64,000 nt of DNA. Source: Streptomyces sp. R33 (GTDB lineage Bacteria > Actinomycetota > Actinomycetes > Streptomycetales > Streptomycetaceae). A program made the translations under genes and the position numbers. The notes under the pieces are model-generated. The model did not search any database and was not told the DNA's origin. It was given only the letters and a program-made list of their open reading frames with translations. Within the stretch, counting starts at the first letter, position 1, and each line of letters starts with the position of its first letter. Shown in pieces: positions 52,289-60,286 of this stretch. The stretch is taken from assembly GCF_041200175.1 (NCBI RefSeq), contig NZ_CP165727.1, positions 8,488,001-8,552,000 on the forward strand, written 5' to 3'.

Positions 52289-54445
52289 CTACCCCGGAGA
52301 GGCTTCTTCTTCGGCTGCCTTCTGTGTCCAGTGGGAGAGAGCGCGGCGCGTGGTGAGGGTGTCGGGGTGATCGGGTCCTAGGACGCGGGTGCGGTCGGCG
52401 ATCAGGGTGGTGTAAAGGGCGCGTGCGGCACCTGCTTCTCCGGCCGCACCAGTCCAGTGGGCGTGGTTGTGGCGGCTGGTGAGGGTGTCGGGGTGATCGT
52501 GACCCTGCAGGCGCCTCCGGTCGGCCGTGAGGGTGCCGGAGAGGTGGCGTGCGCGAGCGGGGTTCCCTGCCCAGCCTGTCCAATTGGCCCGTTGATGGCG
52601 GGTGGTGAGGGTGTGGGGATGGTCCGGGCCCAGCAGGCGTATGTGGTCGAACACCAAGAGGGTGTATAGGTCGCGTGCGGTGGCGGCGTCTCCGGCCTGG
52701 CCGGTCCAGTACGCGTGACTGCGTCGGTTGGCCAGGGTGTGGAGGTCGTCGGGTCCCTGGAGGCTGGTGCGATCGTTGACCAGGGTGTCGTAGAGGTCGC
52801 GAGCGAGGGAGGCGTCGCCGGCTTTGCCGGTCCAGCGGGCGTGGGCCGTTCGGGCGGCGAGAGTGTGGAGGCTACTGATTCCCTGGAGGCGGGTACGGTC
52901 GGCGACCAGGGTGTCGTAGAGGTCGCGTGCGGTGGCGGCGTCCCCGGCTTCGCCGGTCCAGCGGGCGTGGTCATCGCGTGTGGCGAGGGTGTCGAGGTCG
53001 TCGGCTCCCACCAGGCTGGTGAGGTCGGCGACCAGGCCGTAGTAAAGGCGGCGTGCGGTGGCGGCGGCCCCCGCCTGTCCGGTCCAGCGGGCATGGGCAG
53101 CGCGCGCGGCGAGCGTATCGGGGTGGTTGACTCCTTGCACGCGGGCTCGATCGTCGACCAGGGTCTTGTAGAGGTCGCGTGCGGTGGCGGCGTCCCCGGC
53201 TTTACCGGTCCAGCGGGCGTGGTCATCGCGTGCGGTGAGGGTTTCGAAATGCTTGGGTCCCAGTACATGGACGTGGTCGGCGACCAGGGCGGTGAAGAGG
53301 TCGCGTGCGGCGATGGCGTCTCCGGCCTGGCCGGTCCAGCGGGCGTGGTACACGCGGGTGCGGAGGGTCTTGGGGTGAGCTGGACCGTTCTCCCGTACTG
53401 AGACCTCAGTGCGTTCGGCGTAATAGCGGGCGGAGCTGGCGGCACGCTCATCATTGGTGCCGCGGGCATCGGCGTCGGGCTGCGCGAGCTGGCCCTTGTC
53501 CTGCACGTCCGGGCTGGTGGACGGGTTGTCCGGGACGCTCCCCGGCGCCTTGCCGAGTTCGGTGGTGATGCGGTCCACGATGTCGGCGTCGCTGTCGTTG
53601 ACCGCTTCGACACGAGCCAGCACACGGTCGATGTCATCGCCCTCCAGGTCCTCGGATTCGGGGGCGGACTGCCGCACTTGGCCGGCGTCGGGCAGACGGT
53701 CGTGGGGAGAACGATCGTTGCCACGGAGCCGGTCGAGCTCGTCCGTCAGCTCTTCGATTCTTATCTGGAGCTGGGCGGCGAGATTTTCGGCCTGGCGCTG
53801 CTTTTCTTGCGCTCGCTTCAGCTCCTGCGTGGCCCTCTCTTTCTGGGCAACGGCGCGGGCGAGCCTGCGCTGGGCAGAGCCCAGCGCTGCGCCTGCATCG
53901 CTCTGGGAGAGGCGGTCGCGCTCCTCGGTGAGGCCGGTGACACGGTCCTGGAGCTGGTTGATCATGCCCAGCAGCACCATGATCAGCTTCGCTGAGTTGT
54001 CGGCGGCTTGCCGCAGTTCTCCCTGCTGTTCCAGAGAGCGGGTCAGCCGGTCGTAAGTCTCAATCTGCCGTGCCTGGACCGTGGCGATATCCACCACCCG
54101 CTCAGGGGGCTCAGGGGGCCGGACGGCGGCCACCGTCACGGCATTGCGCGGTGGATGTACCGCGTCCCGCAGCATCCCGGCCGCCTCTTCCTGCCGCCGC
54201 TCGCGTAACTGGCGCGGCACGGTCGCGTTGATGAGCGCCGTCACGAACAGCTGCGGCGGGATCTTCCCGGCCAGGTAGGCGCTGACCTGGGACTTGGAGA
54301 AGTTCACCTCGCCGGCCAGCACCGCCAGGGTCTTGCCCGACTCGTCCACGCGCGCCCGCAGGAACTCCGCCAGCTTCCCCGCCTGCGTGTTCTCGGGCCG
54401 GATCGGCCCCCACGGCCTTCCTCCTGCGGAACCCCTGCCCGGCAT
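52289..54445 (-). CDS. helix-turn-helix, coiled-coil and TPR protein (718 aa)
   Basis: From ATG 54445 behind AAGGGGG: an N-terminal XRE-like helix-turn-helix (KLAEFLRARVDESGKTLAVL, AGEVNFSKSQVSAYLAGKIP, residues 24-62), a long coiled coil (about 125-255, with LRQAADNSAKLIMVLLGMIN and KERATQELKRAQEKQRQAEN), an acidic linker, then about eight tetratricopeptide-like repeats of 46 residues built on HARWTGKAGDAATARDLYKT LV and GxxHPDTLAAR (345-715). It has no ATPase domain. It is probably a cytoplasmic regulator or scaffold. It is divergent from a 46-aa membrane protein. The role is unknown. Confidence 0.8.
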   Translation of the reverse strand: MPGRGSAGGRPWGPIRPENTQAGKLAEFLRARVDESGKTLAVLAGEVNFSKSQVSAYLAGKIPPQLFVTALINATVPRQLRERRQEEAAGMLRDAVHPPRNAVTVAAVRPPEPPERVVDIATVQARQIETYDRLTRSLEQQGELRQAADNSAKLIMVLLGMINQLQDRVTGLTEERDRLSQSDAGAALGSAQRRLARAVAQKERATQELKRAQEKQRQAENLAAQLQIRIEELTDELDRLRGNDRSPHDRLPDAGQVRQSAPESEDLEGDDIDRVLARVEAVNDSDADIVDRITTELGKAPGSVPDNPSTSPDVQDKGQLAQPDADARGTNDERAASSARYYAERTEVSVRENGPAHPKTLRTRVYHARWTGQAGDAIAARDLFTALVADHVHVLGPKHFETLTARDDHARWTGKAGDAATARDLYKTLVDDRARVQGVNHPDTLAARAAHARWTGQAGAAATARRLYYGLVADLTSLVGADDLDTLATRDDHARWTGEAGDAATARDLYDTLVADRTRLQGISSLHTLAARTAHARWTGKAGDASLARDLYDTLVNDRTSLQGPDDLHTLANRRSHAYWTGQAGDAATARDLYTLLVFDHIRLLGPDHPHTLTTRHQRANWTGWAGNPARARHLSGTLTADRRRLQGHDHPDTLTSRHNHAHWTGAAGEAGAARALYTTLIADRTRVLGPDHPDTLTTRRALSHWTQKAAEEEASPG

Positions 54446-54611
54446 AAAGCGCCCCCTTGCCCCGTGCCGGTTGTCCCTCGTCCTGGACAACCACCTCTGT
54501 GTCCGGAACTTACCTGCGATGTCCTGCCCGAGCGGTCCGGACAGCCCAACTCCCCACCAAGGTCTGCCCCGAGCCGCGACACGGCGGTTCCCGATCGGAA
54601 GGGCAGCCCCC

Positions 54612-54752
54612 ATGAACGAGATCATCACCGCCGCCGCCGACATCCTCACCATCATCGGATCGGCCCTCACCATCACCCTCGAAATCCGCCATGCCCGCAT
54701 GGAAGCCCGCAAGGCAGACCGCGGCGACGCGCACGAGGACACGCAGGAGTGA
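54612..54752 (+). CDS. micro-membrane protein (46 aa)
   Basis: ATG 54612, with GGAAGGG about nine bases upstream, encodes MNEIITAAADILTIIGSALT, a single hydrophobic helix, then a charged tail EIRHARMEARKADRGDAHED TQE. It is divergent from the HTH/TPR gene with a 166-bp shared promoter region, so the two may be functionally linked. Small single-helix proteins next to regulators can be sensors or holin-like effectors; that is inference. Confidence 0.6.
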   Translation: MNEIITAAADILTIIGSALTITLEIRHARMEARKADRGDAHEDTQE

Positions 54753-55100
54753 CCCCCCCCGCCACGGCCCCGGCCACACGGGCGTGGGCCGGGGCCGCGC
54801 CGCTCCCCACCGCCGAACCCGCCGCCGAGCCGGACCGCCTGGACGACAAGCCGGTGCTCGACCTCACGGGCGTACAAGCCCCGAGGAGGTCGCGCACCGG
54901 CGGTGGAAGCACTGGAGTTCACCGACGAGCCGCTACGCCACCTTCAGGAGGTCTTCGCGAAGGCGTCCGGCCAGGCCCGCAAAACGGTGGACCGGTACAC
55001 CGACAGCGAGACCACTCCCGCACCGAACCAGTTGCGAGAGGACGATCAGCGGGGCGCATCACCTCCGGCAGCCGGACCCCCACCACGGGCTGGCATCCGG
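54748..55100 (+). pseudogene. unidentified coding remnant after micro-membrane gene
   Basis: GTG 54748 overlaps the upstream stop and begins a proline/alanine-rich stretch (MTPPATAPATRAWAGAAPLP, EPDRLDDKPVLDLTGVQAP). Protein-like continuations exist only in other frames: EEVAHRRWKHW, then ALEFTDEPLRHLQEVFAKAS, GQARKTVDRYTDSETTPAP. It was probably one gene translated in series with the micro-membrane protein and since frameshifted. No family is recognised. Confidence 0.3.
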
Positions 55101-55560
55101 CCGCTGAGTCCGTTGGCGCGGGCTCCACTCGAGGGGTGCCAGTTCATTCCGGGGCGATGTCGTGCATGCACTTTGCAGGCACTGCAGCGTTTCCCCGGAT
55201 CCGGTCACCTGACGGTACTCGGCTTCCAGGGCATCGTCGTGGACGCACAGCATCTGCCCAGGCGGCAGCGTGTTGCCATACCCATTATGCATCGCACGCT
55301 CACTCGGAGGCCTCTGATCATCCCGGGTGTAGTACTCGCGCACGCAGGAACAGTCCAGCTGAATCCGCCACCGATAGACCACAGCCGGATCAGCTGCCCA
55401 GAACGACCACAACACCGGATGGACCCGCTCACGTACCTTCGCGATGCTCTTCTCGTACTCGCGAAGCACATCGGTGCGCCGCCGCAGCCGCATCGAGGTG
55501 GAAAGTGCGTCCCGCGACCGTGAACTCGAATGGGGGCCGCCGGTACGCACAGCAGGGGCT
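55059..55560 (-). pseudogene. Cys-rich hypothetical protein, frameshifted
   Basis: The minus strand reads FEFTVAGRTFHLDAAAA in one frame, then near 55490 switches to RTDVLREYEKSIAKVRERVH, PVLWSFWAADPAVVYRWRIQ, LDCSCVREYYTRDDQRPPSE and a CVHDDALEAEYRQVTG tail. The DCSCVRE and PPGQMLCVHDD motifs suggest a zinc-binding or disulfide pattern. I do not know the family. The C-terminal part beyond CLQSACTT looks random, so the gene may also be 3'-truncated. From 55561 to 56117 no gene is supported. Confidence 0.5.
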
Positions 55561-56117
55561 TCGCCTGCGGGCAGGAAGGAGCGATCCGACGCCCCGCGAC
55601 AGGGACGTGGCCGGCGCCGGCGATCCGCCTGACGGGAGGTACGGCACGGTAGCTGGAGCCTGTAGAACGATCCTGCCTACCGCTACGACGAGAACGTTGG
55701 ACTTGTGGTGACCGCGATCAGCGGCGTGGCGGTGGCTATGTGGCCGCAGCCTAAAGCCCGGCACCGTCCCTCGCACGGCTTGGCGCCGCCGGGGCGGGCC
55801 GTGCCGATGGCTTGGCCATAACTCCCAGGCGGCGGGCGAGGTCGGTCTCGAGGTGGGACCTCAGGGTGCGGCGCTGCTGTCCCGCCCCGTACGGCCGCTG
55901 GTTTACAACTCTCGGTGCGTCGTCCATACCCGCACAACGAGCCAGGCACTGCCCGGGCTGTCGACCGACCGGGGGCGGGCACCCTGGATCACTCGTCGGC
56001 CCTGCCTTCCGGGCCCGGTATAGGCTACTTGGCCGCCACGTTGTTCGTTCCGTTCGCGCTCTGCTGGGCAAGCGCCCCGCTTACACGAGCTTTATACATC
56101 GAGGTAGGAGACCCGCC

Positions 56118-56399
56118 ATGGGCATTCTGGCTTGGATTCTCATAGGGCTGCTCGCGGGCCTCATCGCCAAGGCGATCATGCCGGGCAAGGACCCGGGCGG
56201 CCTCATCCTCACCATGCTGATCGGGATCGCGGGCGGCCTGCTCGGTGGCTGGCTCGGCAAGGTCATCTTCGGCGTCGACTCCATCGACGGCTTCTTCGAC
56301 CTCTCCACCTGGATCGCCGCCATCATCGGCTCCGTCATCCTCCTCGCCCTCTACCGCCTGGTCATCGGCAACAAGCGCCACCACCACAGCCACGCCTGA
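56118..56399 (+). CDS. GlsB/YeaQ/YmgE-family stress membrane protein (93 aa)
   Basis: This small glycine-rich membrane protein of the transglycosylase-associated (GlsB/YeaQ/YmgE) family has three helices, AWILIGLLAGLIAKAIMPGK, LTMLIGIAGGLLGGWLGKVI and WIAAIIGSVILLALYRLVIG, with the signature GLIAKxIMPGxDPGG. It ends in a His-rich tail (KRHHHSHA). Members are stress-inducible; the molecular role is unknown. ATG 56118 follows GGTAGGAG. A hairpin terminator lies 25 bases after the stop. Confidence 0.92.
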   Translation: MGILAWILIGLLAGLIAKAIMPGKDPGGLILTMLIGIAGGLLGGWLGKVIFGVDSIDGFFDLSTWIAAIIGSVILLALYRLVIGNKRHHHSHA

Positions 56400-56423
56400 C
56401 CCACGCCTCCAACCGCACACGGC

Positions 56424-56457
56424 AAACGGCTCCCACTCCCCGAGGGCGGAGCCGTTT
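56424..56457 (+). terminator. hairpin terminator of GlsB-like gene
   Basis: A perfect 10-bp stem, AAACGGCTCC and its complement, with a 14-base loop, ends in GTTTCGTT. It follows the GlsB-like gene directly. Confidence 0.75.
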
Positions 56458-56475
56458 CGTTCACCACGCACACTG

Positions 56476-56553
56476 CAACGCACAGCCCGGTACGGAAGTT
56501 GGCCTGCCCTTGGAAGGCGGGGCAGGCCGATCGGTACCGGGCTGTGCGTTGCG
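56476..56553. terminator. nested 78-base double hairpin between convergent genes
   Basis: A perfect 19-bp outer stem, GCAACGCACAGCCCGGTAC, encloses a second perfect 9-bp stem, GGCCTGCCC with GGGCAGGCC. It lies between the convergent GlsB-like and chaplin genes, 64 bases past the chaplin stop. It probably terminates chaplin transcription and could form a cruciform. Confidence 0.75.
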
Positions 56554-56617
56554 GCTGGTTCACATGGCGGTCTGGGGTGACTGCGCGAAGTGCGCCGGGC
56601 CCCGGGCCTGGCGTTTG

Positions 56618-56905
56618 TCAGTACTCGCCGTGCTGCTCGCCCTTGTAGTGGCCGTCCTTGTGCCCGCCGTCGTTGATGCACACGTTGCCGAAGGCGGGGT
56701 TGAGGAGGCCGACGATGTTGACGGTGTTGCCGCAGATGTTGACCGGGATGTGGATGGGGACCTGGACGACGTTGCCGGACAGGACACCGGGGGAGCCGAT
56801 GGCGGCGCCTTCGGCGGTGGCGTCGGCGGCGGCCATGCCGGCCCCGCCTGCCAGAACGGCACCGGCAGCGGCGGTAACGGCTACGGCCTTGGCGATACGG
56901 AACAT
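56618..56905 (-). CDS. short chaplin (95 aa)
   Basis: This is a secreted amyloid-forming surface protein that coats aerial hyphae and spores. The signal peptide MFRIAKAVAVTAAAGAVLAG to about Ala29 is followed by one chaplin domain, AAIGSPGVLSGNVVQVPIHI, PVNICGNTVNIVGLLNPAFG, NVC, with the two conserved cysteines. A hydrophilic tail of about 20 residues (INDGGHKDGHYKGEQHGEY) follows the domain, whereas short chaplins usually end soon after the second Cys. ATG 56905 has AAGGAG upstream. An IS3 element begins 122 bp upstream, at the edge of the promoter region. Confidence 0.93.
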   Translation of the reverse strand: MFRIAKAVAVTAAAGAVLAGGAGMAAADATAEGAAIGSPGVLSGNVVQVPIHIPVNICGNTVNIVGLLNPAFGNVCINDGGHKDGHYKGEQHGEY

Positions 56906-57077
56906 CAAAATCTCCTTGCACTCACAATTTGCCGGGCAAGACAGCACGGACGACGCACCCCACAACCGCCCTAGCCACCCGCGCGTCACGGGCACTGGGC
57001 CGAATCAGTGACGGAGGCTGGTCCTTCGGAGTGGACACCCTGACAATGGATCTTGAGGTTCAGGGAGGGATGTCCAG

Positions 57078-57389
57078 GTGGGGCGTAAGTCTCCGTATCC
57101 GGAGGAGTTCAGAAAGGACGCGGTTGCGCTGTATCGCGCCGCGGCCGGCAAGCGGACGTACGCCGCGGTGGCCGCGGATCTCGGTATCACCGCGGAGTCG
57201 CTGCGGACGGGGGTCCGCAAGGCCGAGGCCCAGGCCGTGCCCGAGGGCCGCGGCGGTGCGATCGAGGCAGTAGAGCTGGCCCGGCTGCGGGCGGAGAGCG
57301 GCCGGCTGCTCAAGGCTGAGCAGGAGTGGCGGCTGGAGCGCGAGATCCTTCGCCGGGCGGCCGCCTGTTTCGCCCGGGACGTGAAGTGA
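57078..57389 (+). CDS. IS3-family OrfA (103 aa)
   Basis: The DNA-binding subunit of the IS3 transposase starts at GTG 57078: MGRKSPYPEEFRKDAVALYR, TYAAVAADLGITAESLRTGV as helix-turn-helix, and ARLRAESGRLLKAEQEWRLE REILRRAA, a leucine-zipper-like coiled coil. It is intact. Its stop overlaps the OrfB start by GTGA. Alone it can bind the ends but cannot transpose, because OrfB is disrupted. Confidence 0.88.
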   Translation: MGRKSPYPEEFRKDAVALYRAAAGKRTYAAVAADLGITAESLRTGVRKAEAQAVPEGRGGAIEAVELARLRAESGRLLKAEQEWRLEREILRRAAACFARDVK

Positions 57390-57994
57390 GTCCCAGCCGC
57401 TGGGCCTTCATCTCCGACGACCGTGCCGATTTCGGCGTCGAGCGGATCTGCCAGGTGCTCGGGGCATCTCGCGCCGGCTACTACCGGCATCTGGCCACCG
57501 AGCAGGACCGCGCCGAGCGACGGGCCGAGGAGGCTCGGCCCGTGAGCGAGATCCGCGCCATCCACCACGAGCACCCCGGCGCCTACGGCGCCCCGCGCGT
57601 CCATGCCGAGCTGAGGGCGAGAGGGCGCAGGATCAACCGCAAGCGCGTGACCCGGCTGATGAGGGTAAACGACATCGTCGGCCGGCACTTGCGGAAGAGG
57701 AGGCGGACGACGATCGCGGACAGGACCGTGCCGCCCGTGCCGGACCCGGTGATGCGCGACTTCACCGCGGATGCCCTGAACACCAGGTGGTGCGGCGACA
57801 TCACCTACATAGCCGTCGGGTCGGCGTGGTTGTATCTCGCCACGGTGATCGATATCTGTTCGTGGCGGGTGGTGGGCTGGTCGATCGCGGACCACATGCG
57901 CGCTTCGCTGGTCACCGACGCGATCGAGATGGTCGTGGCCACCCGCGGTGGCCGGGTGCGCGGTGTCGTTTTCCACACCGACAGGGGCGCCCAG

Positions 57995-59445
57995 GGCGGA
58001 TTCAACTGGTCGTCGCAACACCTCATGATCATGGAGGTGTGGGGTGGTTCGTCGTCAGCGGGCAGCGGATCGGGCGGTGCGTCCGAAGCTGAGGTCTCCG
58101 GGGCATCCGAAGTACCAGCGACACGTCGAAGTGGCGTTCTGGGCGGAGATCGCGAAGGGCCTCCTTGCCGAGGAGGCCGCGGGCATTGTCGGCGTGGCGC
58201 CGGCGGTCGCGACGCGCTGGTTCCGCCAGTGTGGCGGTATGCGGCCGTTCGATACGAAGCCCTGTTCGGGCAGGTACCTGTCGTTTCGTGAGCGGGAGGA
58301 AATCGCGCTCCTCAAAGCCCAGGGCAAGGGAGTTCGCCAGATCGCTCGAGACGTCGGTCGTGATCCGGGAACGATTTCCCGTGAACTGCGGCGCAACGCG
58401 GCCACCAGAGGCGGCAGGAGTGACTATCGGGCATCAGTCGCCCAGTGGAAGGCCGACATGGCCGCGCGCCGGCCGAAAACGGCGAAGCTGGTTGCCAACC
58501 CGCGGTTGCACGCTTACGTCCACGAGCGGCTGTCCGGTCAGATCAGCACGTCACGCGGCAGGGCGATCGCGGGTCCCGCGACAGGCGAGTGGACGGGACG
58601 GAACAAGCCACATCGCAAGGATCGGGCGTGGGTCCAGGCATGGAGTCCGGAGCAGGTCGCGAACCGGATCAAGGTTGACTTCCCGGATGATGAGTCCATG
58701 CGCATCAGCCACGAGGCGATCTATCAGGCCCTCTACATTCAGGGCCGCGGAGCGCTGAAACGCGAGCTCATCCTGTGTCTTCGGACCGGTCGCGCTCTGC
58801 GTGTGCCGCGAGCGCGATCACGGCGGAAGACTTGGGCGCACGTCACGCCGGAAGCGTTGATCAGCGAAAGGCCCGCCGAGGCCGAGGACCGTGCTGTTCC
58901 CGGTCACTGGGAAGGTGATTTGATCATCGGGCTGGAGCGTTCCGCGATCGGCACCGTGGTCGAGCGGTCGACCCGGTTCACGATGCTAGTCCATCTGCCC
59001 CGCGAGGACGGATACGGCACGATCCCTCGAACGAAGAACGGCCCCGCGCTGGCCGGCTACGGAGCGATCTCCATGAAGAAGGCACTCGCCAACACTATGT
59101 CGACGCTGCCCGAGCAGCTGACACGGTCCGTGACATGGGACCGCGGCAAGGAAATGTCGGCACACGCGCAGTTCCGCATCGAGACCGGCATCCCCGTATT
59201 CTTCGCCGATCCCCACAGCCCATGGCAGCGAGGCACGAACGAGAACACGAACGGACTCCTGCGCCAGTACTTCCCGAAGGGCACCGACCTCTCGCGCTGG
59301 TCCGCCGAAGAAATCGAAGCCGTCGCCCACACACTGAACACCAGGCCACGCAAGACACTCGGTTGGAAGACCCCGGCCGAAGCATTCAACGAGCAGCTAC
59401 TGTTGCTCCAACAGACCAGTGTTGCAACGACCGGTTGAGTCCAAG
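57995..59445 (+). mobile_element. complete IS30-family element inside IS3 orfB
   Basis: Near-terminal inverted repeats GGATTCAACTGGTCGT and the complement of ACGACCGGTTGAGTCC (24 bp, three mismatches) bound a 1451-bp insert. The IS3 coding sequence rejoins perfectly at CAG, present on both sides (57992-57994 and 59446-59448), indicating a 3-bp target duplication. It contains one open transposase gene. Confidence 0.88.
58044..59438 (+). CDS. IS30-family transposase (464 aa)
   Basis: GTG 58044 follows GGAGG. The N-terminus has two helix-turn-helix blocks, EIAKGLLAEEAAGIVGVAPA and the IS30 signature REEIALLKAQGKGVRQIARD with GRDPGTISRELRRNAATRGG. The DDE core is HWEGDLIIGLERSAIGTVVE, TWDRGKEMSAHAQFRIETGI and WQRGTNENTNGLLRQYFPKG. 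Length and motifs are complete, so it is probably active. Confidence 0.95.
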   Translation: MVRRQRAADRAVRPKLRSPGHPKYQRHVEVAFWAEIAKGLLAEEAAGIVGVAPAVATRWFRQCGGMRPFDTKPCSGRYLSFREREEIALLKAQGKGVRQIARDVGRDPGTISRELRRNAATRGGRSDYRASVAQWKADMAARRPKTAKLVANPRLHAYVHERLSGQISTSRGRAIAGPATGEWTGRNKPHRKDRAWVQAWSPEQVANRIKVDFPDDESMRISHEAIYQALYIQGRGALKRELILCLRTGRALRVPRARSRRKTWAHVTPEALISERPAEAEDRAVPGHWEGDLIIGLERSAIGTVVERSTRFTMLVHLPREDGYGTIPRTKNGPALAGYGAISMKKALANTMSTLPEQLTRSVTWDRGKEMSAHAQFRIETGIPVFFADPHSPWQRGTNENTNGLLRQYFPKGTDLSRWSAEEIEAVAHTLNTRPRKTLGWKTPAEAFNEQLLLLQQTSVATTG

Positions 59446-59877
59446 CAGTACAGCGCGGCCGCCTTCACTGACGTCTGCCGCCGGCACGGCATCTGCCGCA
59501 GCATGGGCCGGATCGGCTCGAGGTCCGACAACGCCCTCGCCGAGTCGTTCTTCCAGGGCCTCAAGCGCGAATTGCTCCACGGACACCGCTGGACCTCAAA
59601 GGCACAGACCCGGCTCGAGCTGTTCCGCTGGCTTTCCTACTACAACCGGCGCCGTCGCCACTCCGCGCTCGGCTACCTCACACCAGCAGAGTTCGAACAG
59701 CGACTGATCACGACACGTACGCTGTCACTCGTCGCATGAAACCCGGTGTCCACTCCCCGGGAACAACCTCAGTACGCGCCACCGCCCGCTCGCTGGGCGC
59801 CCGGCTCGGCCTGCGCCTACCCGCAGGCTGACCCGCCCGGCCACCCGGCGCTGCCCGCACCCCACGGGAACGCCGAC

Positions 59878-59913
59878 GGCCCTGGCATGCACCATGTGGT
59901 GCATGCCAGGGCC
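59878..59913. terminator. hairpin terminator, 17-bp perfect stem
   Basis: GGCCCTGGCATGCACCA pairs perfectly with its complement around a two-base loop. It lies 30 bases past the stop of the immunity-like gene on the minus strand and should end the Rhs operon transcript. Confidence 0.85.
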
Positions 59914-59943
59914 GTCGTCTTTCAGAGCAGCCGGGCCGCCGGG

Positions 59944-60273
59944 TTACGGAGTCCAGCCGGTCGCGGAGCGGATCGTCTCCAGCTCCTCGGCGGTGGGCGT
60001 ACGGAACTCGAGCAGCTCGTCGTACCAGTCGAGCACGCCGCGGCGCAGCTCGTCGGCGATCTCCTCCAGGCAGTCGGTCTCGAACATGTCGTTCGCGTCC
60101 GCCGGCCTGCCGGGGGCCTCGGTGTCGTGACGGATGACCTGAATGTAGTCGAAGGTCTCCCCGCTGCGGTCGTACGCCATCTTGCCTGCGGCCACGCGCA
60201 GGTAGAAGGCGCGGCCCTCGGCATCGGCGCCGATGCCCAGGAGTCCGTCCAGGGTGGAGTAGTCCTGGCTCAT
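59944..60273 (-). CDS. putative immunity protein for Rhs toxin (109 aa)
   Basis: This small acidic protein (MSQDYSTLDGLLGIGADAEG, MAYDRSGETFDYIQVIRHDT, CLEEIADELRRGVLDWYDEL LEF) starts 13 bp after the stop of the Rhs gene in the same direction. Polymorphic toxin genes are normally followed at once by a cognate immunity gene, and its acidity would complement the very basic toxin tip. I do not recognise a named immunity family. ATG 60273 has AAGG upstream. A strong terminator follows. Confidence 0.65.
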   Translation of the reverse strand: MSQDYSTLDGLLGIGADAEGRAFYLRVAAGKMAYDRSGETFDYIQVIRHDTEAPGRPADANDMFETDCLEEIADELRRGVLDWYDELLEFRTPTAEELETIRSATGWTP

Positions 60274-60286
60274 CCTCGTGCCTTCC

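Larger units (their letters stand above)
57386..59739 (+). pseudogene. IS3-family OrfB, split by IS30 insertion
   Basis: Part 1 (57386-57994) reads RWAFISDDRADFGVERICQV, the HTH_21 block HHEHPGAYGAPRVHAELRAR, and the rve domain start NTRWCGDITYIAVGSAWLYL up to GVVFHTDRGAQ. Part 2 (59449-59739) resumes YSAAAFTDVCRRHGICRSMG, SDNALAESFFQGLKRELLHG with the catalytic Glu and YNRRRRHSALGYLTPAEFE. The joined product would be about 300 aa with a complete DDE motif. Confidence 0.9.
57028..59756 (+). mobile_element. IS3-family element interrupted by IS30
   Basis: The ends share GGAGTGGACACC (57028-57039) and its complement GGTGTCCACTCC (59745-59756). Inside are orfA, orfB part 1, a complete IS30 element and orfB part 2. 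Removing the IS30 would give an IS3 of about 1.28 kb. No clear target duplication was seen. Confidence 0.85.
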
